Source of the DNA: DASYYE01 sp035946955
Lineage (GTDB): Bacteria; Actinomycetota; Actinomycetes; Streptosporangiales; Streptosporangiaceae
DNA length: 6,919 bases
Reading direction: 5' to 3'
Assembly: GCA_035946955.1 (NCBI GenBank)
Contig: DASYYE010000286.1
Span: 1-6,919, forward strand
The notes below the pieces were generated by a model that was given only the letters and a program-made list of their open reading frames with translations, was not told where the DNA came from and did no database searches. The position numbers and the translations under genes were made by a program. Position 1 is the stretch's first letter, and each line of letters starts with the position of its first letter. Positions 1 through 5,331 of the stretch are shown here, in pieces.

Positions 1-137
1 AATGCCCAGCGTCCCAGCACGCCAGACCCGGACCACCAGCCGCCAGACCGCAAGACCCAGCACTAACAGGCCAACCCTGCCCACAGCACAACCCAAAGGC
101 TCAGCAACCCCCGAAACAGCCCCAATTCAGCAGGCTC
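1..137 (-). other. Left-edge region; possible 5' end of a membrane-protein gene
   Basis: This 137-bp stretch follows the pimB' stop on the minus strand. One minus-strand frame is open from the left edge up to a TGA just downstream of pimB'. It offers GTG codons at 84-82 and 63-61, and its last part reads VGLLVLGLAVWRLVV, a hydrophobic run with arginines that would suit a first membrane helix. No convincing ribosome binding site precedes either GTG, and too little is visible to name a product. It may instead be non-coding. I see no clear terminator hairpin between pimB' and the edge, so a downstream operon member remains possible. Confidence 0.2.
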
Positions 138-1265
138 CTAGGCGGCCAGCAGGTCGGCCAGTCTCTGGCTGACCAGCTCCCAGCGCCATTCCTGGCTGAT
201 CCACGCCTGGCCCTTCTCCCCGAGCGCGGCGGCCCCTGCCGGGTCGCCGAGGAGCTGGGCCAGCCTGGCGGCCAGCGCGACCGGGTCTCCGCCGGGCACG
301 ACGTAGCCGGTCTCACCGTCACGGATGGCGTCAGGGGCATTGCCCGAGTCGCCGCCGACCACGGGCAGGCCGGTGGCGGAGGCTTCGAGGTAGACGATGC
401 CGAGCCCTTCCACGTCCAGGCCTCGCCTGCGGGTCCGGCAGGGCATCGCGAACACATCACCTGCGTCGTAGTGGGCAGGCAGTTCGGCGGCCGGGACAGG
501 GCCCGTGAACACCACCGAGTCAGCCACACCGAACCGCTGTGCCATACGGCGCAGCGCGTCGCGGTAGGGGCCGTCACCGACCAGCAGCAGCCGGGCGTCC
601 GGCGCGGCAGCGCGCACGGCGGGCCAGGCCTGGATCAGGGTGTCCTGGCCCTTGCGGGGCACCAGCCGCGACACACAGACGACCACGGGAGCGCCGCCCA
701 GCCCGAGCCTCTCCCGGATGGCCGGGCCCCCGCCGCCGGGGCGGAACTCGTTGACGTCCACGCCAGGGGCGAGCCTGACCATCCGCTGCGCCGCAGCCGG
801 TGACAGTGCCCGGGCGACCCGCACCCGTGTGTACTCACCCAGGTAAGTGACCGTGTCCACGGAGTCCCCGATGCGCCGCAGCAGGTCGCGGGCGCCGGGG
901 AGGGCCGCCCAGCCAGCCTCATGACCGTGGGTCAGCGCGATGAGACGGCGTGCCCCGGCCTGACGCAGCCTGGGCGCAAGCAACCCGAGCGGGGCCGCAG
1001 CCCCGAACACCACGGTGTCGCAGCCCTCACGCTGGATGATCCGGACCGCCCGCCGCGTCACCGACGGCACCGGCAGCATCAGCGAGGTCGGGTGACGCTC
1101 GACCGGGTAGGCCTGCTGCGCGTCGAACTCGGCCGCGCCCTGCCAGGCGGGCGCGTAGACGATCACGCTTTCCGGTGGCAGCCGGGTCGCCAGCGCGTGC
1201 ACGAACGACTGGATCCCGCCGGCCCGTGGCGGGAAGTCGTTGGTCAGGATCAGGACTTTCGGCAT
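138..1265 (-). CDS. pimB: GDP-mannose-dependent PimB'-type alpha-1,6-mannosyltransferase (GT-B, GT4 family)
   Basis: The 375-residue product has the length and layout of actinobacterial PimB', which adds the second mannose to phosphatidylinositol monomannoside from GDP-mannose at the cytoplasmic face of the membrane, early in PIM/lipomannan synthesis. The N-terminal half carries the glycine turn GGIQ (16-19) and HGHE (113-116), typical of the acceptor-side Rossmann domain. The C-terminal half carries SRLVPRKGQD (199-208), whose Arg and Lys bind the nucleotide-sugar phosphates in the family, and the EX7E motif at E286 and E294 (EGLGIVYLE). The ATG at 1265 leaves only 30 bp after the NlpC/P60 gene, with a G-rich but weak ribosome binding site, so the two are probably co-transcribed. 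Nothing looks broken. The GT4 family is certain; the exact acceptor is inferred from motifs and synteny, and a related mannosyltransferase remains possible. Confidence 0.85.
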   Translation of the reverse strand: MPKVLILTNDFPPRAGGIQSFVHALATRLPPESVIVYAPAWQGAAEFDAQQAYPVERHPTSLMLPVPSVTRRAVRIIQREGCDTVVFGAAAPLGLLAPRLRQAGARRLIALTHGHEAGWAALPGARDLLRRIGDSVDTVTYLGEYTRVRVARALSPAAAQRMVRLAPGVDVNEFRPGGGGPAIRERLGLGGAPVVVCVSRLVPRKGQDTLIQAWPAVRAAAPDARLLLVGDGPYRDALRRMAQRFGVADSVVFTGPVPAAELPAHYDAGDVFAMPCRTRRRGLDVEGLGIVYLEASATGLPVVGGDSGNAPDAIRDGETGYVVPGGDPVALAARLAQLLGDPAGAAALGEKGQAWISQEWRWELVSQRLADLLAA

Positions 1266-1295
1266 GGCGCCCCCGCGCCCCCCGTGTCTGCGCTC

Positions 1296-2318
1296 CTAGG
1301 GCCGCACCGCACCGTCGAAGTTCTGCGCGTACCAGGGACTACTCAGGGAGATTTTCTCTACGTTCATGCCGGACTGCGGGGCGTCGATGAGCATGCCGCC
1401 TCCGACGTAGATCCCTACGTGACTGTCCCCGGCGAACTCGAGGATATCGCCTGGCTGCATGGCGGACTGCGGCACGGACGGCAGCGTGGCCTGCCCGTAA
1501 CTGTCCCGGGGAATGGAGACCCCAGCCGCGGCCCATGCTGACATGGTCAGCCCGGAGCAGTCGAAACCCTGGTTGCACGGCCCGGTGGCACCGAAGATGT
1601 ATGGACAGCCCAGCTGGGCGTAGGCGAACTGAACGGCCTTGTCAGCCTGCGAGCCGGTCGGGCCGGTGTAGGTGCCGCCGGTGCTGCCGCCAGACCCACC
1701 GAGCGTCTGGGCCTGCTGCGCCGGGGTGAGGCTGTTCCGCAGGGCCTGCTGCTGGTTGATGCGGTTCTGGAGGTCGCGCTTCTGGCCCGCGAGCTGCTGC
1801 CGGAGCCCGGCCACGGCCTGCTCCGTCCGCTTGGAGGCCTGCTCCTCCGAGAGGAGCTGATGGCTCACGCCGAGGAACTGGCGCAGGCGCTCGGAATTGG
1901 AGGTAGAGAGGTGGACCAGGATCGCCGACTGGCTGAGCATGCTCTGCGGGTTGTTCGACGTCAGCAGTGCGGCTGGCGACGTCAGGGAGCCGTCCTCGTA
2001 CAGGGTGGAGGCGATCGACGCCACCTGGCCCCGCATGCCGGTCACGATCCGGGTCTCGTTCTTGACTTCGCGCTGGATGACGCCCAGGCGCTGCTGTGCC
2101 GACTTGAGTGCCTGGGTCTGCTGGTCATAACGCTGAGTCAGGACGTTCATCTGGTTGGTCAGCTTCGTCAACCTGGCCTGCACCTGGCCCAGGGTCGGCT
2201 GCGGCTGCGCGCCGGCCGGGCCCACTGCGGTCAGCAGGCCTGCTACCGCCAGCACGGTCACGGCGGTAGCGCCGCCTGCCCTGACCCAGCGGTTGCTTGT
2301 GAACGGATGCGTACCCAC
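1296..2318 (-). CDS. Secreted NlpC/P60 peptidoglycan endopeptidase with N-terminal coiled coil (RipC-like)
   Basis: The 340-residue product should cleave stem-peptide bonds in peptidoglycan outside the membrane. Residues 1-37 form a signal peptide: basic start, hydrophobic 14-32, and an AGA cleavage site before QPQP. Residues 42-108 and 143-200 are Gln/Leu-rich and heptad-like, as in RipC/CwlO-type hydrolases whose coiled coil is controlled by FtsEX in other bacteria. A Gly/Ser/Thr linker (207-223) leads to the NlpC/P60 domain (224-340) with FDCSGL (Cys254) and SHVGIYVG (His300). The third catalytic position seems to be Asp312 (LIDAP), where many relatives have His. Cys238 and Cys248 flank the active-site entry and could form a disulfide. 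The start is GTG at 2318, with AAGGAG 11 nt upstream. M. tuberculosis RipC (Rv2190c) occupies the matching position. The family is certain; the RipC equivalence is inferred. Confidence 0.92.
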   Translation of the reverse strand: MGTHPFTSNRWVRAGGATAVTVLAVAGLLTAVGPAGAQPQPTLGQVQARLTKLTNQMNVLTQRYDQQTQALKSAQQRLGVIQREVKNETRIVTGMRGQVASIASTLYEDGSLTSPAALLTSNNPQSMLSQSAILVHLSTSNSERLRQFLGVSHQLLSEEQASKRTEQAVAGLRQQLAGQKRDLQNRINQQQALRNSLTPAQQAQTLGGSGGSTGGTYTGPTGSQADKAVQFAYAQLGCPYIFGATGPCNQGFDCSGLTMSAWAAAGVSIPRDSYGQATLPSVPQSAMQPGDILEFAGDSHVGIYVGGGMLIDAPQSGMNVEKISLSSPWYAQNFDGAVRP

Positions 2319-2420
2319 CTAGCGACACGCTCCTTGTTCCACCCCGCCACCCGGTTGACCCGTGCAATCCAGGTCGGCCAGTGCGGCCCGGTCCCACGCC
2401 GGGCGCGACGGCTCATGTAC

Positions 2421-2456
2421 AGGGCTCCCCGGGGCGGGGGCGACGGGGTGAGCCCT
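2421..2456 (-). other. Strong GC-rich hairpin in the hydrolase leader
   Basis: AGGGCT pairs with AGCCCT (6 bp) and, after a two-base bulge, CCCCG pairs with CGGGG (5 bp) around a 12-nt loop. There is no following T-run, so it is not a typical intrinsic terminator, although many actinobacterial terminators lack one. It ends about 85 nt before the hydrolase ribosome binding site. Confidence 0.5.
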
Positions 2457-2483
2457 CCGGTTCGCCAGGCGACTCCAGCCACC

Positions 2484-2518
2484 GTGGCCGGTGCCAGACT
2501 CTGGCAGTGGCCGGCCAC
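2484..2518 (-). other. Compound hairpin in the hydrolase leader
   Basis: GTGGCCGG (2484-2491) pairs with CCGGCCAC (2511-2518). Inside it TGCCA (2492-2496) pairs with TGGCA (2502-2506) around a 5-nt loop, leaving GTGG as a bulge. An overlapping palindrome GTGGCCGGCCAC (2507-2518) offers an alternative fold or a protein-binding site. Confidence 0.5.
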
Positions 2519-2549
2519 CGCCGCCGATCTGACGGCTGAGTAATGATCC

Positions 2550-2632
2550 GACGGGCCCTGAGAGTAGTGAACTCTGACCGCCAGATTCAACCACTTCGGG
2601 CATTCGCGGCCTAAGTTTCTCGCTGGCCCGTC
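2550..2632 (-). other. 83-nt domain closed by an 8-bp perfect inverted repeat
   Basis: GACGGGCC (2550-2557) and GGCCCGTC (2625-2632) are perfect complements and could form the base stem of a folded RNA domain. Inside, AGAGT (2561-2565) and ACTCT (2571-2575) form a small hairpin. The outer arm begins 11 bp after the stop of the CxxC gene, so the domain could attenuate transcripts passing from that gene into the hydrolase gene. Confidence 0.4.
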
Positions 2633-2643
2633 ACAAAATGTAG

Positions 2644-2856
2644 TTAGGAGGCACGCTGCAACGCGGTCCGGCCCATCCGTGGCTGTGACCGCAACCGCAG
2701 CGGCGACACAAGCCTGGCATCTGCGAGGACGCGCAGGGCACGGCGTTCGGCCTCGTCGAGTTCGGGCGGCGTGTCAGGCTTGCCTAGCAGTGCGGTGACC
2801 ACACAGTCCGAACACGCAATGTCACGCATCTCACAGCGGTCACAGTCGATCAGCAT
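2644..2856 (-). CDS. Small conserved actinobacterial CxxC/CxxC protein of unknown function
   Basis: The 70-residue product starts MLIDCDRCEMRDIACSDC: Cys5, Cys8, Cys15 and Cys18 make a CxxC-x6-CxxC set that could bind zinc or an iron-sulfur cluster. An acidic helix follows (about 32-46, LDEAERRALRVLADA), then LVSPLRLR and a basic tail. I recognise the pattern as a small conserved hypothetical protein found beside NlpC/P60 genes in actinobacteria; no function is known to me. Relatives as I remember them end soon after the PPLRL segment, so the last 15 or so residues look like an extension. The ATG at 2856 is well supported by GAGGAGG 4 nt upstream. It heads the leftward gene set and is divergent from the exonuclease gene. 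The gene is real with good confidence; metal binding is inferred from cysteine spacing. Confidence 0.85.
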   Translation of the reverse strand: MLIDCDRCEMRDIACSDCVVTALLGKPDTPPELDEAERRALRVLADARLVSPLRLRSQPRMGRTALQRAS

Positions 2857-2860
2857 GATC

Positions 2861-2867
2861 CCTCCTC
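2861..2867 (-). promoter_or_regulatory. Ribosome binding site of the CxxC protein
   Basis: Read on the minus strand this is GAGGAGG, 4 nt before the ATG at 2856. It is among the strongest ribosome binding sites in the window and fixes the start of the 70-residue gene. Confidence 0.75.
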
Positions 2868-2975
2868 ATCTCTGCTTTCGCCACCGAGGCGGCCATTCGG
2901 CGCGTCCCCGGCGAGTCTGGCTCTGCGTGAGCTGTCCACGCGGAGCCCACGGTAGGAGGGGGCACTGACAGTCTC

Positions 2976-2989
2976 GTGACCCTGTTCAC
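2976..2989. promoter_or_regulatory. CRP-like palindrome GTGA-N6-TCAC in the divergent intergenic region
   Basis: The sequence GTGACCCTGTTCAC has both core half-sites of CRP/GlxR-type regulators (consensus TGTGA-N6-TCACA) with the right 6-bp spacing; the outermost T and A are not kept. It lies 120 bp upstream of the CxxC gene and about 310 bp upstream of the exonuclease start. A cAMP-receptor-type regulator is an inference from the pattern alone. Confidence 0.35.
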
Positions 2990-2997
2990 CCACGTGG
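2990..2997. promoter_or_regulatory. CCACGTGG palindrome
   Basis: A perfect 8-bp palindrome directly adjoins the CRP-like site. It may be an operator for a dimeric regulator. I know no specific factor to assign, and a chance occurrence is possible. Confidence 0.25.
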
Positions 2998-3068
2998 TGT
3001 GCGGCCCCGGGAACTGTCAGTGGCCAGGCTTACCGTGAGTGTCGTGGCGATCTGGGACACACAGCCCT

Positions 3069-3293
3069 GTGGGGCACAGCAGTTTGGGACACGGCAGTTT
3101 GAGGTGCAGCAGCTTGGCGGGCAGCAGTGTGACGCCCGGCCCTTGGAGACACGGCAGTTTGGCTCAAAGTCCTTTGGTGCACGGCCCTTTGGTGCACGGC
3201 TTTCGGGCGTCAGGCCCTTTGGCGCGGAGTCCTTTGGGACGAGACCCTTTGGGACGGGGCTCTTTGGGACGGGGCTCTTTGGCACGAGGCCAT
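3069..3293 (+). repeat. Tandem array of 15 degenerate 15-bp repeats
   Basis: Fifteen consecutive 15-bp units are laid end to end without indels; the approximate consensus is TTGGGACACGGCCCT. Units at 3249-3263 and 3264-3278 are identical. Units at 3174-3188 and 3189-3203 differ only in the last three positions. Units on the left (3069-3143) are far more diverged, so the array looks youngest on the right. A 16th, shifted unit may precede it at about 3052. Because 15 is a multiple of 3, several frames stay open: the exonuclease frame would read FGTRP-like pentapeptides, while minus-strand frames read VPKSP. In the exonuclease frame third positions are often T or A (TTT GGG ACA CGG), unlike the real gene, so I treat the array as leader DNA. 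It ends on the exonuclease start, and its last unit supplies GAGG. Confidence 0.85.
3286..3289 (+). promoter_or_regulatory. Ribosome binding site of the exonuclease, inside the last repeat unit
   Basis: GAGG lies 6 nt before the ATG at 3296. It comes from a variant copy of the 15-bp repeat. Together with third-position composition it favours this start over the GTG at 2999, which has no ribosome binding site. Confidence 0.5.
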
Positions 3294-3295
3294 TT

Positions 3296-4066
3296 ATGGC
3301 CGGCCGGTGGGCGGCTCACCCGTTGCGGGCACTCACTCGCCGTCAGCAACGGCGCCTGGACAGCCCGGACGGCCCGGGCGTGCCCTTCCACCGTCTGGAC
3401 TTCGTCATCGTCGATGTCGAGACCACTGGCTTGTCACCTGGCGAGGCCAGCATCACCGAGATCGGAGCGGTCAGGGTCCGCCGCGGACGGGTCAGGGACC
3501 GGTTCACCTCCCTGGTCAACCCCGGTGGCGCCATCCCCGAGCAAGTGGCGGCCGTGACCGGGATCAGTGACGCCATGGTGGCGTCCGCGCCTTCGCTGGC
3601 CCTGGTGCTGCGCCGCTTCCTCGACTTCGCCGGCCGGGACTGTGTGCTCACCGCCCACAACGCAGCCTTTGACGTTGGGTTCCTCACGGCGGCCTGCGAT
3701 GCCTGCCACTTCGCCTGGCCGGCGTTCCCCGTCCTCGACACCCTGGACCTGGCCCACCAATTGCTTGCCCCTGACGAGGTGCCGAACTGCAAACTCGCGA
3801 CCCTGGCCGACTTCTTCGGAGCGCGGACCCTGCCCTGTCACCGCGCACTGCCCGATGCCCTGGCCACGGCCGACGTGCTGGCCGCCCTGCTACGCAGGCT
3901 CGCCGCGATCGGCGTAACCACGCTCAGCTATGGCGAGGCAGGGCCCGGTCTTGCCACGCTGGGCGTGATCAGCGAGGCCACTGAGGCGCTGGGCGATACG
4001 CTACCTGCGACGGACGCCTGGCAAGGAGGCACCAGTGGTCACCGCGATCGTGCTGATCCGTGCTGA
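3296..4066 (+). CDS. DnaQ-like DEDDh 3'-5' exonuclease
   Basis: The 256-residue product carries every catalytic residue of the DEDDh family, which binds two metal ions and removes nucleotides from 3' ends: D40 and E42 in VDVETTGL (ExoI), D126 in HNAAFDVGFL (ExoII), and H182 with D187 in HRALPDALATADVL (ExoIII). It is a stand-alone exonuclease domain with a roughly 45-residue C-terminal tail and no polymerase part; the syntenic M. tuberculosis Rv2191 also carries a UvrC-like nuclease half, absent here. Repair or proofreading is plausible but not shown. The frame is open back to a GTG at 2999, which would add 99 residues made mostly of pentapeptides from the repeat array. I prefer the ATG at 3296 because of its GAGG and because codon-like composition begins there. 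The gene overlaps the next by 32 bp, implying coupled translation. Confidence 0.88.
   Translation: MAGRWAAHPLRALTRRQQRRLDSPDGPGVPFHRLDFVIVDVETTGLSPGEASITEIGAVRVRRGRVRDRFTSLVNPGGAIPEQVAAVTGISDAMVASAPSLALVLRRFLDFAGRDCVLTAHNAAFDVGFLTAACDACHFAWPAFPVLDTLDLAHQLLAPDEVPNCKLATLADFFGARTLPCHRALPDALATADVLAALLRRLAAIGVTTLSYGEAGPGLATLGVISEATEALGDTLPATDAWQGGTSGHRDRADPC
4023..4029 (+). promoter_or_regulatory. Ribosome binding site of the Lrp/AsnC-like gene
   Basis: AAGGAGG lies inside the end of the exonuclease gene, 5 nt before the GTG at 4035. It fixes that start and confirms a real overlapping gene. Confidence 0.8.
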
Positions 4067-4322
4067 TGTAACCCGTATCCCCCAGACTGGCGAGGCCATC
4101 GCGCAGATCCCGCAAGTCAGCGAGGTCTACTCCGTGACTGGCGAATTCGACCTCGTGGCCATCGTGCGTGTCCGCGCACATGAGGAGCTGGACTCCGTCA
4201 TCCCCGGCACCCTCAACCGAGTCGACGGCGTCACCCATACCGAGACCCATATCGCCTTCCGCACATACTCCCGTCACGACCTGGAAGCCGCCTTCTCCCT
4301 CGGCTACCCCGAAGGCGCCTAG
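4035..4322 (+). CDS. Stand-alone Lrp/AsnC ligand-binding (RAM) domain protein
   Basis: The 95-residue product is the effector-binding and oligomerising half of an Lrp/AsnC regulator, without the DNA-binding helix-turn-helix. The beta-alpha-beta-beta-alpha-beta pattern is clear: VTAIVLIRADV, helix 16-24, VSEVYSVTGEFDLVAIVRV (28-46), helix 49-61, and THTETHIAFRTYS (67-79). The G(E)FD turn before the third strand is characteristic. Such proteins form rings and bind amino acids in other organisms; the ligand here is unknown. Actinobacteria commonly keep a copy near the cytochrome bc1/aa3 and trpD region, which fits the synteny. The gene uses a GTG start behind AAGGAGG and overlaps the exonuclease by 32 bp. 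It cannot bind DNA alone in the usual Lrp way; a role as a partner or sensor is inferred. Confidence 0.93.
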   Translation: MVTAIVLIRADVTRIPQTGEAIAQIPQVSEVYSVTGEFDLVAIVRVRAHEELDSVIPGTLNRVDGVTHTETHIAFRTYSRHDLEAAFSLGYPEGA

Positions 4323-4362
4323 CAGTGCCCCACCGTGTGGACCCCTCCCCTGGCCTGGAATG

Positions 4363-5028
4363 TCAGTCCTCGTACGCGGTGGGCCGGGTGGTGTAGCTGT
4401 GACCGCTGGGCAGTGTCCAGACCAGCACGCCAGGACGTGGCTGTTCGAGGTGCCAACCGTGCGCCTGCTTGGCCCGGTGGTGCCGACGGCACAGTGGCGC
4501 CAGGTTGCACTCGCAGGTCCTCCCGCCCCGCTGGCAGGCAAGGGTGTGGTCAACGTCACAGCGGCTGGCCGCGCGGCGGCAGCCGGGGAAGGTGCAGGTG
4601 GCGTGGCGGACCTCGATGAGGTGCCGTAACTGCGGCGGTGGCTCGTAACCGCTTGGACTCGCGTGGGTGGGCGCATACTCCAGCCTGCAGCAGGCTGGTC
4701 CTGAAGGTCCACTCGGGCGCGGCGGGGGTGCGTTTCGGCTGGTGGGGGCGGGCGCAGCCGTGGGCAAATGGATGGCCTTCGTGGTCGGTGAAGGTCAGGC
4801 ACCACTGGGTGCCAGACCGCCTGGCGAGCATGGCGGCCAGTGCACGTGAGTCGGCAACGTCCATCGGGCCATACCCGGTGACCTCGCCGGGGTCTCCGGC
4901 AGGCCGAGCCAGGTCGCCAGGGGCATAGTCAAGTGTTCTTCGTGCGCTGGGTTCTCACCTGGGATTTGAGCAGACGGGTGCGCTGCACTCCCGGCCCCTC
5001 GACGTGCGCCTGCGCCCCGACCGGACAA
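4363..5028 (-). pseudogene. Broken DUF222/13E12-type HNH endonuclease gene (C-terminal part, two frameshifts)
   Basis: Family-like sequence continues across three reading-frame segments. The first (5028 to about 4890) contains LTMPLATWLGLPETP. A one-base loss in a C/G run near 4887-4892 moves it into a second frame with GEVTGYGPMDVADSRAL and WCLTFTDHEG, which runs to about 4655. A one-base gain near 4650-4660 restores the original frame, giving SGYEPPPQLRHLIEVRHATC and a complete HNH module: CTFPGC, CDVDH, GGRTCECNLAPLC and RRHHRAKQ. Without the first shift the frame meets TGA at 4797-4795. The usual N-terminal DUF222 region is missing, and an in-frame stop lies at 5047-5049. Full relatives are about 400-550 residues; roughly 220 remain. 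The isolated C-terminal frame has only a TTG start without support. Sequencing error could explain the indels but not the missing 5' half. Confidence 0.8.
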
Positions 5029-5029
5029 G

Positions 5030-5140
5030 ACCGCGACGGAAGGTAGTCAGCGGTATGCTCGTCCTTGTTGGCGGGGAATGCCAGTCTGGTAGCGGGGGAC
5101 TGGTGATCTGCCCCGTCTCTAACCCCCTGGTAGGTAGGTC
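5030..5140 (+). other. Junction between core-like DNA and the accessory island
   Basis: This stretch separates the nuclease relic from the island operon. No gene, tRNA end or clear direct repeat is visible. It should hold the promoter for the rightward operon; TTGTTG (5065-5070) could be a -35 element but has no good -10 partner, and TATGCT (5054-5059) has no good -35, so I do not call one. A modest AGG-containing ribosome binding site (5131-5138) precedes the first gene. Confidence 0.35.
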
Positions 5141-5329
5141 ATGACGTGGACGTGGTTCTTTGATGGCCTGGGAACATTCCTGCTTGGGCTGGTGATCGGC
5201 GTTGGTGGGGATCGCATTTACCTCAGAAACAAGCGCTCTGACCGCAATCGCGTTACGCAGCGGCAGAAGGCAGGCCACCAGTCGGTACAGACTCAAATTG
5301 GACGTGATGCCGCGGGCCCGCGGGAGTAG
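5141..5329 (+). CDS. Small single-pass membrane protein with C-terminal QRQxAGxxSxQxQ motif
   Basis: The 62-residue product has one membrane helix (about 5-23, WFFDGLGTFLLGLVIGVGG) followed by a strongly basic stretch (R25, R29, K31, R32, R35, R37), so the C-terminus should face the cytoplasm. Residues 40-53 read QRQKAGHQSVQTQI, followed by GRDA. The same motif opens the next protein (QRQEAGDGSQQIQA, residues 4-17). Similar [K/R]QxAGxxSxQxQAG motifs occur at the ends of proteins from variable bacterial loci; I infer a short self-associating strand that recruits the partner to the membrane. The stop at 5327 is 2 bp before the next ATG. TAGGTAGG precedes the start. The island composition differs from the genes to the left. 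I do not recognise a named family. Confidence 0.72.
   Translation: MTWTWFFDGLGTFLLGLVIGVGGDRIYLRNKRSDRNRVTQRQKAGHQSVQTQIGRDAAGPRE
5322..5326 (+). promoter_or_regulatory. Ribosome binding site of the 360-residue gene
   Basis: GGGAG lies within the last codons of the 62-residue gene, 5 nt before the ATG at 5332, with the stop codon TAG in between. Translation of the two genes is probably coupled. Confidence 0.6.
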
Positions 5330-5331
5330 GA

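Larger units (their letters stand above)
2319..2643 (-). promoter_or_regulatory. Long hairpin-rich leader before the NlpC/P60 gene
   Basis: These 325 bp contain no supportable gene. Read on the minus strand they are unusually rich in inverted repeats. An 8-bp perfect pair (2625-2632 with 2550-2557) closes an 83-nt domain that contains a 5-bp hairpin at 2561-2575. A compound hairpin follows at 2484-2518, then a GC-rich one at 2421-2456. The AAGGAG of the NlpC/P60 gene lies at 2330-2335. This arrangement fits a structured 5' leader or attenuator controlling the wall hydrolase. Cyclic-di-AMP (ydaO-type) riboswitches are known upstream of some actinobacterial wall-hydrolase genes, but I cannot trace their conserved core here. 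I could not pick a promoter with confidence. Confidence 0.4.

Noticed and set aside
2436..2640. A confident cyclic-di-AMP (ydaO-type) riboswitch call
   Set aside because: Only a partial 3'-end resemblance is visible, the conserved 5' core is not, and the matching stretch is better paired in another hairpin. It is kept only as a test to run.
2986..3285. Minus-strand Pro/Lys-rich reading frame across the repeats (VPKSP units)
   Set aside because: It is open only because the 15-bp units contain no stop in several frames. It has no ribosome binding site and is antisense to the repeat leader.
3069..3293. CRISPR array
   Set aside because: The units are 15 bp, abut without spacers, and no cas-like gene is present.
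2999..3295. A 99-residue N-terminal extension of the exonuclease, resembling a pentapeptide-repeat domain
   Set aside because: The five-residue period comes from the 15-bp DNA repeat. The units lack the A(D/N)LxX pattern of true pentapeptide-repeat folds, third positions are not G/C-rich in this frame, and GTG 2999 has no ribosome binding site.
4035..4322. Full Lrp/AsnC DNA-binding regulator
   Set aside because: No helix-turn-helix precedes the RAM domain. The start is fixed by AAGGAGG, and the upstream sequence is the exonuclease in another frame.
4363..4767. An intact 134-residue HNH protein on the minus strand
   Set aside because: Its only start is an unsupported TTG, the first 30 or so residues are out-of-frame sequence, and the homologous upstream part continues in another frame, so it is the end of a broken gene.
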